Assembly (NCBI GenBank): GCA_910586205.1
Contig: CAJUGD010000001.1
Location: 179,697 to 243,696, forward strand
Length of the DNA: 64,000 nt
Reading direction: 5' to 3'
Source of the DNA: an uncultured Lachnospiraceae bacterium
GTDB lineage: Bacteria > Bacillota > Clostridia > Lachnospirales > Lachnospiraceae
Below are positions 32,697 through 40,404 of the stretch, piece after piece; position 1 is the stretch's first letter; each line of letters opens with the position of its first letter. The notes below the pieces were generated by a model, which had not been told where the DNA came from, did not search any database, and was given only the letters and a program-made list of their open reading frames with translations. The translations under genes and the position numbers were made by a program.

Positions 32697-34571
32697 ATGC
32701 GGCAGTATAGGATTGACAACAGTGACAGGAAAGCATATCCATTTGGGCTCACGAATGTAGAAGGGGGAATACATGTCTCTGTGGAAGCAGAGGCAAAGCA
32801 GTGCAGCTTGCTTTTGTTTGCGCCGTCGGCGCCGCACCAGATGGAGCCGGAACCAGTTCGGATTAAGTTTCCCGAGGAGGGAAGAACTGGCAATGTATGG
32901 GAAATGACTGTGAAGGGTAAGGATTTGGAGCGTCTTCAGTATGCGTTTGAGGCGGATGGACAGTATTTTCCGGATCCTTATGGACGTGCTTTTACAGGCC
33001 GGGAAGAGTGGGGAGAGGCAGAGCAGGTACATAAGCTTCTGCGGAGTCCGGTCTGTCAGGAGGAATTTGACTGGGAAAAAGATACTCCTTTGGAGATTCC
33101 TTATGAGGATTGCATTGTGTATCGCGCTCATGTGAGGGGGTTTACAAGACATTCTTCTTCAAAGGTAAAGAATAAGGGAACCTTTCGGGGGATCCTTGAG
33201 AAGATTCCTTATATGAAGGAATTGGGAATCACTACATTGGAATTAATGCCCATAGCAGAATTTTCTGAGGTCATGACGAAGAAAAAACAGGGGGATCCTG
33301 CGGGCGGAGAGGAATTGACAGGAAAATTAAACTATTGGGGATATGGGCGGGCCTTTAACGGTGCGCCCAAGGCCGCTTATGCGGGAAAGAGGCATAGCCC
33401 GATTCTGGAGCTTAAGAATCTGGTAAAAGAGCTTCACAGGGCCGGGATTGAGCTGGTTATAGAATTGTTTTTTACCGGACAGGAATCACCGGTATTTGTG
33501 CTGGATATGGTGAGACGCTGGGTAAGAGAATATCACTTAGACGGTGTTCATCTTGTAGGGACAGCTCCCACAGGGCTTTTGGCCAGTGACCCTTACCTGG
33601 CAAGGACAAAACTGTGGGCCTCCTATTGGGATGAGCGGGATATGCCGGCTAAGGGCGGACGCCATTTGGGAGAGTATAATGATGGCTTTCTGACGGAAAT
33701 GAGACGGGTGCTGAAAGGGGACGAGGGGCAGATGAACGCCCTTGCCTACAGAAGCAGATGCAATCCGACAGGATGTGGTATTCTTAATTATATGGCAAAT
33801 ACCAATGGTTTTACCTTGATGGATCTGGTCAGCTATGAGCAGAAGCACAATGAAGAAAACGGCGAAAGGAATCAGGATGGCAGCAGCCAGAACTATAGCT
33901 GGAATTGCGGAGTGGAAGGGCCTGTGCGTAAAAAGAAGGTGACAGAACTTCGCAGGCAGCAGCTTAGAAACAGTTTTCTTCTTCTGTTTTTAAGCCAGGG
34001 TACCCCTCTTTTTATGGCAGGGGATGAGTTTGGCAATTCTCAGAAGGGGAATAATAACGCTTACTGCCAGGACAATGAGATCTCCTGGCTGAATTGGAAC
34101 CAGACCAGGACCAATGGGGATCTGCTGGAATTTGTAAAGGCAGTGATTGCCTTTCGGAAGGCTCATCCTGTGTTTCATGGAAAAAGAGAGCCGCGCCTTA
34201 TGGATTATGAAGCTTGCGGTTTTCCGGATGTGTCTTATCACGGAGTGAAAGCATGGGCCCCTGAATTTGACCCGTTCAGAAGACAGCTGGGCATCCTGTA
34301 TTGCGGAAGCTATGGGAAAAGGCCGGACGGTACAGAAGATGATTATTTCTTTGTGGCATACAATATGCATTGGGAACCTCATGGGTTTGCCATGCCTCAT
34401 CTTCCAAAGGGAATGACTTGGCATGTGGCTTTTGACACAGGAGACCGGGAGCACAACGGATATTTTGAGCCGGGAAAAGAGCCGGAGGCAGAGAATCAAA
34501 AGCAGCTTATGGCCCCAGCCAGGACGATTCTTGTGATGATTGGGAAGATGAAGGCTTCAAAGGAGGAGTGA
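32697..34571 (+). CDS. GlgX/pullulanase-like GH13 protein lacking catalytic residues
   Basis: A 624-residue protein with an N-terminal CBM48 domain (about 1-100) and a GH13 barrel similar to isoamylase/GlgX: RAHVRGFTRHSSS, YMKELGITTLELMPIAEF, LVSYEQKHNEENGE, SQNYSWNCGVEGP and GDEFGNSQKGNNNAYCQDNE. Every catalytic position is changed. The nucleophile motif reads DGVHLV (Val287 instead of Asp), the acid/base block ASYWD (Ser309 instead of Glu), and the HDGF block TNGF (Asn370 instead of Asp). It is probably a pseudoenzyme that binds alpha-glucan. The start at 32697 is preferred; TTG 32640 or ATG 32664 would extend it. Confidence 0.82.
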   Translation: MRQYRIDNSDRKAYPFGLTNVEGGIHVSVEAEAKQCSLLLFAPSAPHQMEPEPVRIKFPEEGRTGNVWEMTVKGKDLERLQYAFEADGQYFPDPYGRAFTGREEWGEAEQVHKLLRSPVCQEEFDWEKDTPLEIPYEDCIVYRAHVRGFTRHSSSKVKNKGTFRGILEKIPYMKELGITTLELMPIAEFSEVMTKKKQGDPAGGEELTGKLNYWGYGRAFNGAPKAAYAGKRHSPILELKNLVKELHRAGIELVIELFFTGQESPVFVLDMVRRWVREYHLDGVHLVGTAPTGLLASDPYLARTKLWASYWDERDMPAKGGRHLGEYNDGFLTEMRRVLKGDEGQMNALAYRSRCNPTGCGILNYMANTNGFTLMDLVSYEQKHNEENGERNQDGSSQNYSWNCGVEGPVRKKKVTELRRQQLRNSFLLLFLSQGTPLFMAGDEFGNSQKGNNNAYCQDNEISWLNWNQTRTNGDLLEFVKAVIAFRKAHPVFHGKREPRLMDYEACGFPDVSYHGVKAWAPEFDPFRRQLGILYCGSYGKRPDGTEDDYFFVAYNMHWEPHGFAMPHLPKGMTWHVAFDTGDREHNGYFEPGKEPEAENQKQLMAPARTILVMIGKMKASKEE

Positions 34572-34573
34572 TC

Positions 34574-34954
34574 ATGCATACATTTGAGGAGCTGGTGTCT
34601 GTGGTGAAGATTCTGCGCTCCGAACAGGGCTGTTCCTGGGACAGAAAGCAGACCTTTGAAAGTTTAAAACCCTGTATACTGGATGAGGCCAGGGAGGTTG
34701 CGGAAGCAGTTGACAAGCAGGACATGGACAATCTGTGCGAAGAATTGGGGGATGTGCTGTTTAATGTGCTGATTTACAGCCAGATCGCGGAGGAAAAAGG
34801 GTGCTTTGAGCTGAAGGACGTGGTGGACGGAGTGTGCGAAAAAATGATCCGCCGTCACCCTCATGTGTTCGGGGAGCAAAAGCGTTTGTCGGCAGAGGAA
34901 AGCCTGGATCTGTGGAATACGATTAAAAAGCAGGAAAAAAACAAAAATCCTTGA
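34574..34954 (+). CDS. mazG: MazG-type nucleoside triphosphate pyrophosphohydrolase
   Basis: A 126-residue single-domain MazG protein that hydrolyses NTPs or non-canonical nucleotides to monophosphate and pyrophosphate. Metal-binding EExxE/ExxD pattern is visible as DEAREVAEAV and CEELGDVLFNVL. The start ATG at 34574 follows GGAGGAGTGATC and lies 2 bp after the preceding stop. Its position before hup and rqcP matches the Bacillus yabN-yabO order. A promoter for hup overlaps its stop. Confidence 0.9.
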   Translation: MHTFEELVSVVKILRSEQGCSWDRKQTFESLKPCILDEAREVAEAVDKQDMDNLCEELGDVLFNVLIYSQIAEEKGCFELKDVVDGVCEKMIRRHPHVFGEQKRLSAEESLDLWNTIKKQEKNKNP

Positions 34955-34979
34955 CAAACCGTAGCAAAACAGATATAAA
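34951..34979 (+). promoter_or_regulatory. Strong promoter of hup
   Basis: TTGACA (34951-34956), 17-bp spacer, TATAAA (34974-34979). It is close to consensus, as expected for an abundant nucleoid protein gene. Confidence 0.75.
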
Positions 34980-35047
34980 TTGTAGAGTACACTATTTCGA
35001 GGCAGCAGTATAAAGCTGCTGCCATATGATTTTAGGAGGAAATAATC

Positions 35048-35323
35048 ATGAATAAGACTGAATTAGTAGCAGCGATTGCAGAACAGGCAGAGATCTCCAA
35101 AAAGGATGCGGAAGCAGCGTTGAAGGCATTTGCCGATGTTGTGTCTACTGCGTTAAAGAATGGCGATAAGGTACAGTTGGTTGGGTTTGGAACATTTGAG
35201 GTTTCTGAGAGAGCGGCAAGAGAGGGCAGGAATCCCCGTACCGGTGAGACTATGCCGATCAGCGCCTGCAAGAGCCCAAAGTTTAAACCAGGTAAAGCAT
35301 TAAAGGATATGGTAAACGAATAA
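35048..35323 (+). CDS. hup: HU family DNA-binding protein
   Basis: A 91-residue histone-like protein. It begins MNKTELVAAIAEQAEISKKD and has the GFGTFEVSERAAREGRNP beta-arm region with the conserved Pro that intercalates in DNA. It compacts and bends DNA as a dimer. TAGGAGGAAATAATC lies before the ATG. The strong promoter at 34951 fits high expression. rqcP starts 5 bp later. Confidence 0.96.
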   Translation: MNKTELVAAIAEQAEISKKDAEAALKAFADVVSTALKNGDKVQLVGFGTFEVSERAAREGRNPRTGETMPISACKSPKFKPGKALKDMVNE

Positions 35324-35328
35324 ATAGG

Positions 35329-35568
35329 ATGAGATTAGATAAATATTTGAAAGTATCCCGTCTGATTAAGCGCCGAACTGTGGCTAATGAAGCTTGTGAC
35401 GCCGGACGGGTTCTAGTGAACGATAAGCCTGCCAAGGCGTCTGTAAACGTGAAGGTGGGAGATATTATAGAAATACAGTTTGGCACCAGCTCTGTGAAGG
35501 TGGAGGTCTTAGATGTCCAGGAGACCGTTCGAAAGGATGACGCCAAGGAGCTGTATCGGTATCTGTAG
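35329..35568 (+). CDS. rqcP: S4-domain RNA-binding protein RqcP
   Basis: A 79-residue S4 protein: MRLDKYLKVSRLIKRRTVANE is the S4 RNA-binding motif, and VGDIIEIQFG follows. RqcP (YabO) works with RqcH in adding poly-Ala tails to stalled nascent chains on 60S-like large subunits and binds 50S. The gene lies between hup and yabP as in Bacillus. It starts 5 bp after hup and is likely co-transcribed. Confidence 0.92.
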   Translation: MRLDKYLKVSRLIKRRTVANEACDAGRVLVNDKPAKASVNVKVGDIIEIQFGTSSVKVEVLDVQETVRKDDAKELYRYL

Positions 35569-35614
35569 GAGTATAAGAGCAGCCGGGAATTGCCTGAAAA
35601 GAAAACTGCATAAT

Positions 35615-35672
35615 AAAAAGGATCTCCTCATATATTGAAACCAGGTGTTTCGTATAGCAGGAGGTCTTTTTT
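35615..35672 (+). terminator. Terminator-like hairpin sequestering yabP ribosome site
   Basis: AAAAAGGATCTCCT (35615-35628) is largely complementary to AGGAGGTCTTTTTT (35659-35672). The right arm contains the GGAGG of yabP and its T-run ends directly before the ATG at 35673. It can therefore stop transcription after rqcP and also hide the yabP ribosome site. Confidence 0.6.
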
Positions 35673-35957
35673 ATGGAGGAGAAATCAGGAAGCCGACCCC
35701 ATGCCTGTTTTCTGCAGAACCGGGCTGCAGCCAACCTGACAGGAGTGCGGGAGGTAGTGTCTTTTGACGAAAATCAGGTGGTCATGGATACAGATCTTGG
35801 ACTTTTGACATTAAAGGGAAAAGATCTGCATGTGAGCAGGCTCTCGGTGGAAAAGGGAGAGGTGGATGTAACAGGAACCGTGGACAGTATGGCTTATTCC
35901 TCCAATGAAGCCTACCGCAAGGCGGGACAGTCATTTTTTGTCCGGTTATTCCGGTAG
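35673..35957 (+). CDS. yabP: Sporulation protein YabP
   Basis: A 94-residue YabP-family protein (PF07873) with the beta-rich core NLTGVREVVSFDENQVVMDTD, LTLKGKDLHVSRLSVEKGEV and the closing YSSNEAYRKAGQSFFVRLFR. In Bacillus YabP and YabQ are needed for spore cortex formation and are located in the mother cell. Followed by yabQ after 15 bp. The ribosome site lies inside a hairpin (35615-35672), suggesting control at this step. Confidence 0.92.
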   Translation: MEEKSGSRPHACFLQNRAAANLTGVREVVSFDENQVVMDTDLGLLTLKGKDLHVSRLSVEKGEVDVTGTVDSMAYSSNEAYRKAGQSFFVRLFR

Positions 35958-35972
35958 GAAAGGGGCAGGGGA

Positions 35973-36314
35973 ATGAGTCCCAACATTCATTTTGAAGCGC
36001 GGCTGCTGCTGATGGGCATCGCTGCAGGTGCATGTCTGATGGCTTTGTATGACCTGCTCCGGGTATTTCGGGCAGTGGTGCGCCATGGCTGGCTGTGGGT
36101 AGGGTTAGAGGATCTGATATATTGGATTTTTGCCGGATTCAGTGTTTTTTATCTTTTGTATCGGGAAAATGACGGAGCCTTGCGTCTGTATGTTATCGGG
36201 GCGGTGCTTCTGTCTATGATTGTGTATGACCAGCTTTGCAGCGCTTTTTTTCGAAAGAGGTTGAAAAAGATTGTCAGATGCATTAAAATAAGAATATTAA
36301 AAGAAAAGCGATGA
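35973..36314 (+). CDS. yabQ: Spore cortex protein YabQ
   Basis: A 113-residue membrane protein with three hydrophobic segments (LLLMGIAAGACLMALYDLL; LIYWIFAGFSVFYLLY; LYVIGAVLLSMIVYDQL) and a basic tail. This is the size and pattern of YabQ, which acts with YabP in cortex assembly at the forespore outer membrane. AGGAAAGGGGCAGGGG precedes the ATG. Its stop overlaps the following region by a few bases. Confidence 0.9.
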   Translation: MSPNIHFEARLLLMGIAAGACLMALYDLLRVFRAVVRHGWLWVGLEDLIYWIFAGFSVFYLLYRENDGALRLYVIGAVLLSMIVYDQLCSAFFRKRLKKIVRCIKIRILKEKR

Positions 36315-36346
36315 GCTGCAGAAACAGAAGACGGCGAGGTAGGCTT

Positions 36347-36685
36347 ATGAAAAAGTATAACAGCGGTAAGAATAAAAAAATTAAAAAGCAGAAAAAAGAC
36401 CGCTGGGCCAACCGGATGGCTATTATCGGCATTACATTGGTGGTATTCAGCCTGGGGGTAGTGGTCAATGTAAAAAGCGCTTCCATGAAGAAAAAGGATT
36501 TGGAATATCAGGAAAGGGAGGCATTTTTGCAGCAGCAATATGACCAGGAGGCTAATCGGGCTGAGGAGTTGAAAGAATATCAGGTCTATGTACAGACAAA
36601 GCAGTATATAGAGGAAGTGGCAAAACAGAAGCTGGGGCTGGTAAAGCCTGATGAGATTCTGCTGAAGCCTAATTCCAGGAATTAA
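36347..36685 (+). CDS. divIC: Septum formation initiator DivIC/FtsB family
   Basis: A 112-residue bitopic membrane protein: basic cytoplasmic start (KKYNSGKNKKIKKQKKDRW), a membrane segment at about 26-45 and an extracytoplasmic coiled coil (KKKDLEYQEREAFLQQQYDQ) ending in EEVAKQKLGLVKPDEILL. That ending is the DivIC/FtsB signature. It works in the divisome with FtsL and DivIB. The ATG at 36347 follows GAGGTAGG; an ATG at 36311 overlapping yabQ would add 12 residues. Confidence 0.9.
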   Translation: MKKYNSGKNKKIKKQKKDRWANRMAIIGITLVVFSLGVVVNVKSASMKKKDLEYQEREAFLQQQYDQEANRAEELKEYQVYVQTKQYIEEVAKQKLGLVKPDEILLKPNSRN

Positions 36686-36744
36686 CAGAAACAGGAATAC
36701 GATCCCTTCCTTCCGCATATAATGTGGTTTAGGAGGGGATTTTT

Positions 36745-38157
36745 GTGTGGAGACGGTCAAAACGCCGGGATATGGCGGATGTAAATATGTATACGGCCAG
36801 CAGGCTGGGAGAAATGGCTCGGTCCTTAAGTGTGCTGGCCAAATCCTGCCAGGATGATCTGGACAATAAACGAGGACTTACAAAAGAGGATGCACTTGCC
36901 GCTATGCAGATGTCAGCGGCCATGGTATGCGGAGATTGCGGACGATGCAATCTGTATAATGACAGTGAGAAAGACGGAAGCTATTATCTTCATTATCTTT
37001 TGCGGACCTTTGAGCAGAAGGGGCAGATTGAATATGAGGACATGCCTCGTTTCTTTTTAGAGACCTGCCGCAGAAGGGAGGATTATCTGGCACAGCTTAA
37101 CCGGAATCTGGGACGTGCCACCATGAATCTGGAGTGGAAGAACCGTTTTCTGGAAAGCAGGGATACGGTGATGGTGCAGTTTCGGGAGCTGGCTGTGATT
37201 TTGGAGGAGTTTGCCCATCAGATGGAGCAGGCGTCGGATATTACGGAGAAGAAGGGGGAGGCAGTGAGGCGGATGTTTCGTCAGCATCACATGCTGGTGG
37301 AGAATCTGCTGCTTTTAGAGTATGAAAACCGGCAGAGGGAGGCATACTTAACGGTACGGACTACCAATGGAAAATGTGTGACAGCCAGGGAGGCTGCGGA
37401 GATTTTGGGACAGGCTATGGGCAACCGCGGCTGGTATGCGCCGAAGGATACCAGGGCGCTGGTGACAAGGCAGACTGCCACAATCCATTTTTCTGAGGCA
37501 GGACGGTACCGCATGATGTATGGAATGGCCAGGATACCCAGAGAGGGGGAAAGTTTTTCCGGAGATAATTTTACTTATTCGGAGGAAGTGCCGGGGCAGG
37601 TGATTATGAGTGTTTCGGATGGCATGGGAAGCGGGGAACAGGCATCTCTGGAAAGCAGACGGGTGGTAGAGCTGGCTCAGCAGCTTTTGGAAACCGGTTT
37701 TTCGGCAAGGGCTACCTTAAAAATGGTGAATACGGTGCTGATGTTAGTGGGGGCTGAGCAGCATCCGGCTACCCTGGATCTGTGCTGTGTGGATCTGCAT
37801 ACAGGGGTGTTAGAGGCCATGAAGCTGGGGGCAGTGGCTACCTTTGTTCTGAGCGGAAACGGGGTGGAAGTGCTGGAGGCCGGGGAGGTTCCTGCCGGGG
37901 TGATTGGGTCAGTGGAGCCGGTTCTGCTGTCGCGGAAGCTTTGGGATGGGGATCGGGTGATAATGGTGACAGATGGAGTGTTGGAGGCATGTCCGGGAGA
38001 GGACAAAGAAGGGAGTATGCGGGAGTATCTTGAGGGAATGGAGGTACATAGCGTGCAGGAGATGGCAGAGGAGCTTCTGCAGTTTGCCTGCAGGGAGGAG
38101 GGACCCAGGGATGACATGATGGTGTTGGTGGGAGGAATATGGAGAAGAGGGCGCTGA
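36745..38157 (+). CDS. spoIIE: SpoIIE-type PP2C phosphatase without membrane domain
   Basis: A 470-residue protein with a C-terminal PP2C/SpoIIE phosphatase domain: SVSDGMGSGEQASLES, VTDGVLEACP and GPRDDMMVLV carry the metal-binding Asp residues. A cysteine cluster CGDCGRC is at about 56-62 and coiled helices span the middle. SpoIIE dephosphorylates SpoIIAA to release sigma-F in the forespore. Position between divIC and tilS is that of spoIIE in Bacillus. The usual N-terminal ten-segment membrane domain is absent and no upstream frame supplies it. The GTG start has AGGAGGGG at 7 bp. Confidence 0.87.
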   Translation: MWRRSKRRDMADVNMYTASRLGEMARSLSVLAKSCQDDLDNKRGLTKEDALAAMQMSAAMVCGDCGRCNLYNDSEKDGSYYLHYLLRTFEQKGQIEYEDMPRFFLETCRRREDYLAQLNRNLGRATMNLEWKNRFLESRDTVMVQFRELAVILEEFAHQMEQASDITEKKGEAVRRMFRQHHMLVENLLLLEYENRQREAYLTVRTTNGKCVTAREAAEILGQAMGNRGWYAPKDTRALVTRQTATIHFSEAGRYRMMYGMARIPREGESFSGDNFTYSEEVPGQVIMSVSDGMGSGEQASLESRRVVELAQQLLETGFSARATLKMVNTVLMLVGAEQHPATLDLCCVDLHTGVLEAMKLGAVATFVLSGNGVEVLEAGEVPAGVIGSVEPVLLSRKLWDGDRVIMVTDGVLEACPGEDKEGSMREYLEGMEVHSVQEMAEELLQFACREEGPRDDMMVLVGGIWRRGR

Positions 38158-38173
38158 AGATGCGCTCTTTTTT
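38145..38173 (+). terminator. Terminator at end of spoIIE
   Basis: AAGAGGGCGC (38145-38154) pairs, with a one-base bulge, with GCGCTCTT (38162-38169) and continues into T6. The stem overlaps the last codons of the gene. Confidence 0.65.
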
Positions 38174-38177
38174 GTTG

Positions 38178-38209
38178 TGATTAAAAAATAATCTGATTAA
38201 AAAATAATC
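38178..38209. repeat. Tandem 16-bp AT-rich repeat
   Basis: TGATTAAAAAATAATC occurs twice without spacing. Each unit is itself a near palindrome (GATTA/TAATC). It lies between spoIIE and tilS and may be an operator or simple repeat. Confidence 0.5.
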
Positions 38210-38240
38210 AAGGTGGCAGCTAATTCTTAATAACAAATGG

Positions 38241-38263
38241 GTTACAGTTCACGGGGCGGGGAA
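38241..38263 (+). repeat. Half copy of dispersed palindromic repeat
   Basis: It begins GTTACAGTTCACGGGG and matches 8759-8780 with two differences over 23 positions (one substitution and one extra G). The complementary half is missing here. It lies 86 bp before tilS. Confidence 0.5.
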
Positions 38264-38348
38264 TGATAAAAAATAGAGGGAAAATGAGTTGCATGAGTGA
38301 GGGAATGCAGGTATAGTTATAAGGAAGGTTTTCTGAGGGAGGGATTGT

Positions 38349-39770
38349 ATGTGGAGAAAGATTTGGGGCTTTGCGCAGGAGAATAAGATGTTTACACAGG
38401 GGGATCGGGTGGTTCTGGGGGTATCGGGAGGAGCGGATTCCGTGTGTCTTTTGCTGGCTATGGCGGAAAATGATAAGGAGATTTGTCTCCGGGTGGTGCA
38501 TGTTCATCATGGTCTGAGAGGGAAGGAGGCGGATCGGGACGGGGAGTTTGTCAGGGAGCTGTGCAGGGAGCTTGGTGTTCCTTTTGAGATAGTGTACCGG
38601 GATGTGGCAGGGTATGCCAGGGAAAAGGGGCTTTCCGTGGAGGAAGCAGGGCGGATTCTGCGGTATGAAGCCCTGGAAGGGGCAGCAAAAAGATGGGAGG
38701 AGGATGGTGGGAGGCAGGTTTTGATCGGGGTGGCTCATCATCAGGATGATAATGTGGAGACGATTCTGCATCATCTTCTGAGAGGGAGCGGTCTTCGGGG
38801 GCTGGCCGGAATGCAGCCTGTTCAGGGGAACCGGGTTCGCCCTCTTTTGGGGGTGAGAAGGCAGGAGATTGTAGAATATCTGGAGAAAAGGGGAATGGAG
38901 TGGTGCGAGGATTCGAGCAATGGGGAAAAAGAGTACACCCGGAACCGGATACGAGGAGAATTGATTCCGTATATGACCAGGTATGTGAATGAGCGGGCAT
39001 CGGAGAACATTCTGCATGCAGGAAGGCTTTTTGGGCAGGCGGATGTTTATTTGAGAAGGCAGGCAGAAAAGGTGTGGGAAGAAGCAGGGAAAAAAAGGGA
39101 ATCCGGGGTATTTATAGGAAGAAGGGTATTTTTAGAGCAGGATCCGGTTATTCGGTCATATTTGATCCGCCATATGTTTGAGCTTGCAGCGCCGGGGCAG
39201 AAAAATATTACGGCAAGGCATTTTGAGCAGATTGAACGGCTGGCTCAGGGGGAGGTGGGGGGAAGATGTGATCTGCCTGGAAGAATGCGGGCAAGGAGAA
39301 CCTATGAGGAGCTTGTGATTGAGGCCTGTAAGGAGAAGACAGAAGAAGACAGACAGGAATTTGAGGAAAGGGAAGAAGGCAGGGTGTTTTTATCGGAGGT
39401 GTTAAAAGGGCCGGTAAGGGTAGGAAATATGGAATTTCAGGTATTTTCCTGGAAGAAAGGGACAGAAATTACCAAAAAAGAGTATACGAAATGGTTTGAT
39501 TATGATAAAATAAAAGATACGCTATCTGTTCGATACCGGCAGCCGGGAGATTATCTGACGCTGCCAGGAGGCGGGCATAAGACGCTTAAAAGATTTCTGA
39601 TTGACGAGAAGGCGCCTAGAGAAGCGCGGGATCAGATTCTGGTGCTGGCAGAAAAGAATCATGTACTGTGGGTGGTCGGATATCGGATCAGTGAATATTA
39701 TAAGATTGCGGAAAATACACATACAATATTACAGGTGGATTTTTACGGAGGAAAAGCATATGGCAGATAA
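38349..39770 (+). CDS. tilS: tRNA(Ile)-lysidine synthetase
   Basis: A 473-residue N-type ATP pyrophosphatase. It has VVLGVSGGADSVCLLL (PP-loop), HVHHGLRGKEADRD and GVAHHQDDNVETILHHLLRG typical of TilS, then the helical middle and the C-terminal domain with RYRQPGDYLTLPGGGHKTLKR. It modifies cytidine 34 of the AUA-reading tRNA-Ile to lysidine, an essential step. GGGAGGGATTGT precedes the ATG. It overlaps hpt by 11 bp, as commonly in Firmicutes. Confidence 0.95.
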   Translation: MWRKIWGFAQENKMFTQGDRVVLGVSGGADSVCLLLAMAENDKEICLRVVHVHHGLRGKEADRDGEFVRELCRELGVPFEIVYRDVAGYAREKGLSVEEAGRILRYEALEGAAKRWEEDGGRQVLIGVAHHQDDNVETILHHLLRGSGLRGLAGMQPVQGNRVRPLLGVRRQEIVEYLEKRGMEWCEDSSNGEKEYTRNRIRGELIPYMTRYVNERASENILHAGRLFGQADVYLRRQAEKVWEEAGKKRESGVFIGRRVFLEQDPVIRSYLIRHMFELAAPGQKNITARHFEQIERLAQGEVGGRCDLPGRMRARRTYEELVIEACKEKTEEDRQEFEEREEGRVFLSEVLKGPVRVGNMEFQVFSWKKGTEITKKEYTKWFDYDKIKDTLSVRYRQPGDYLTLPGGGHKTLKRFLIDEKAPREARDQILVLAEKNHVLWVVGYRISEYYKIAENTHTILQVDFYGGKAYGR

Positions 39771-40284
39771 GATTCGGGTATTATTGTCAGAAGAAGATGT
39801 AAATGCGAGAATCAACCAGGTGGCCGCTCAGATCAGCAAAGACTATGAGGGGAAGTCCGTTCATCTGATCTGCATTTTAAAGGGCGGCGTGTTCTTTACC
39901 TGTGAGCTGGCAAAGCGGCTGACTGTGCCGGTCAGTCTGGATTTTATGTCTGTGTCAAGCTATGGGGATGATACCAAATCAAGCGGTGTGGTCCGCATTG
40001 TAAAAGATCTGGATGAGCCTTTGACAGATCTTAACGTACTGATTGTGGAGGATATTATTGATTCCGGCCGAACCTTGTCTTATCTGATGGAGGTATTAAA
40101 GCAGAGAGGGCCGGCCAGCATCCGTTTGTGCACACTTTTGGATAAGCCGGAGCGGAGGGTAAAGAAACAGGTAAAGGTAGATTATACCTGCTTTACAATT
40201 CCGGATGAATTTGTAGTAGGATATGGATTGGATTATGCACAAAAGTACCGGAATCTACCCTATATCGGAGTGGTAGAGTTGTAG
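39760..40284 (+). CDS. hpt: Hypoxanthine phosphoribosyltransferase
   Basis: A 174-residue purine salvage enzyme converting hypoxanthine or guanine plus PRPP to IMP or GMP. The PRPP loop VLIVEDIIDSGRTLSYL, LICILKGGVFFTCEL and the C-terminal VVGYGLDYAQKYRNLPYIG are characteristic. The ATG at 39760 has GGAGGAAAAGCAT upstream, within tilS. The following 120 bp to ftsH contain small hairpins but no clear terminator. Confidence 0.95.
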   Translation: MADKIRVLLSEEDVNARINQVAAQISKDYEGKSVHLICILKGGVFFTCELAKRLTVPVSLDFMSVSSYGDDTKSSGVVRIVKDLDEPLTDLNVLIVEDIIDSGRTLSYLMEVLKQRGPASIRLCTLLDKPERRVKKQVKVDYTCFTIPDEFVVGYGLDYAQKYRNLPYIGVVEL

Positions 40285-40404
40285 AATGGCAGCATTTTTG
40301 GTCAGCAGACTGCTGCGAAAAGGAGAGAACAGCCGTCAGTCAGGGGGCTGTATAAGAGTGCTGTCCCAAAACATAAGGGGCAGACAGTGAGGAGGCAATT
40401 TTCA

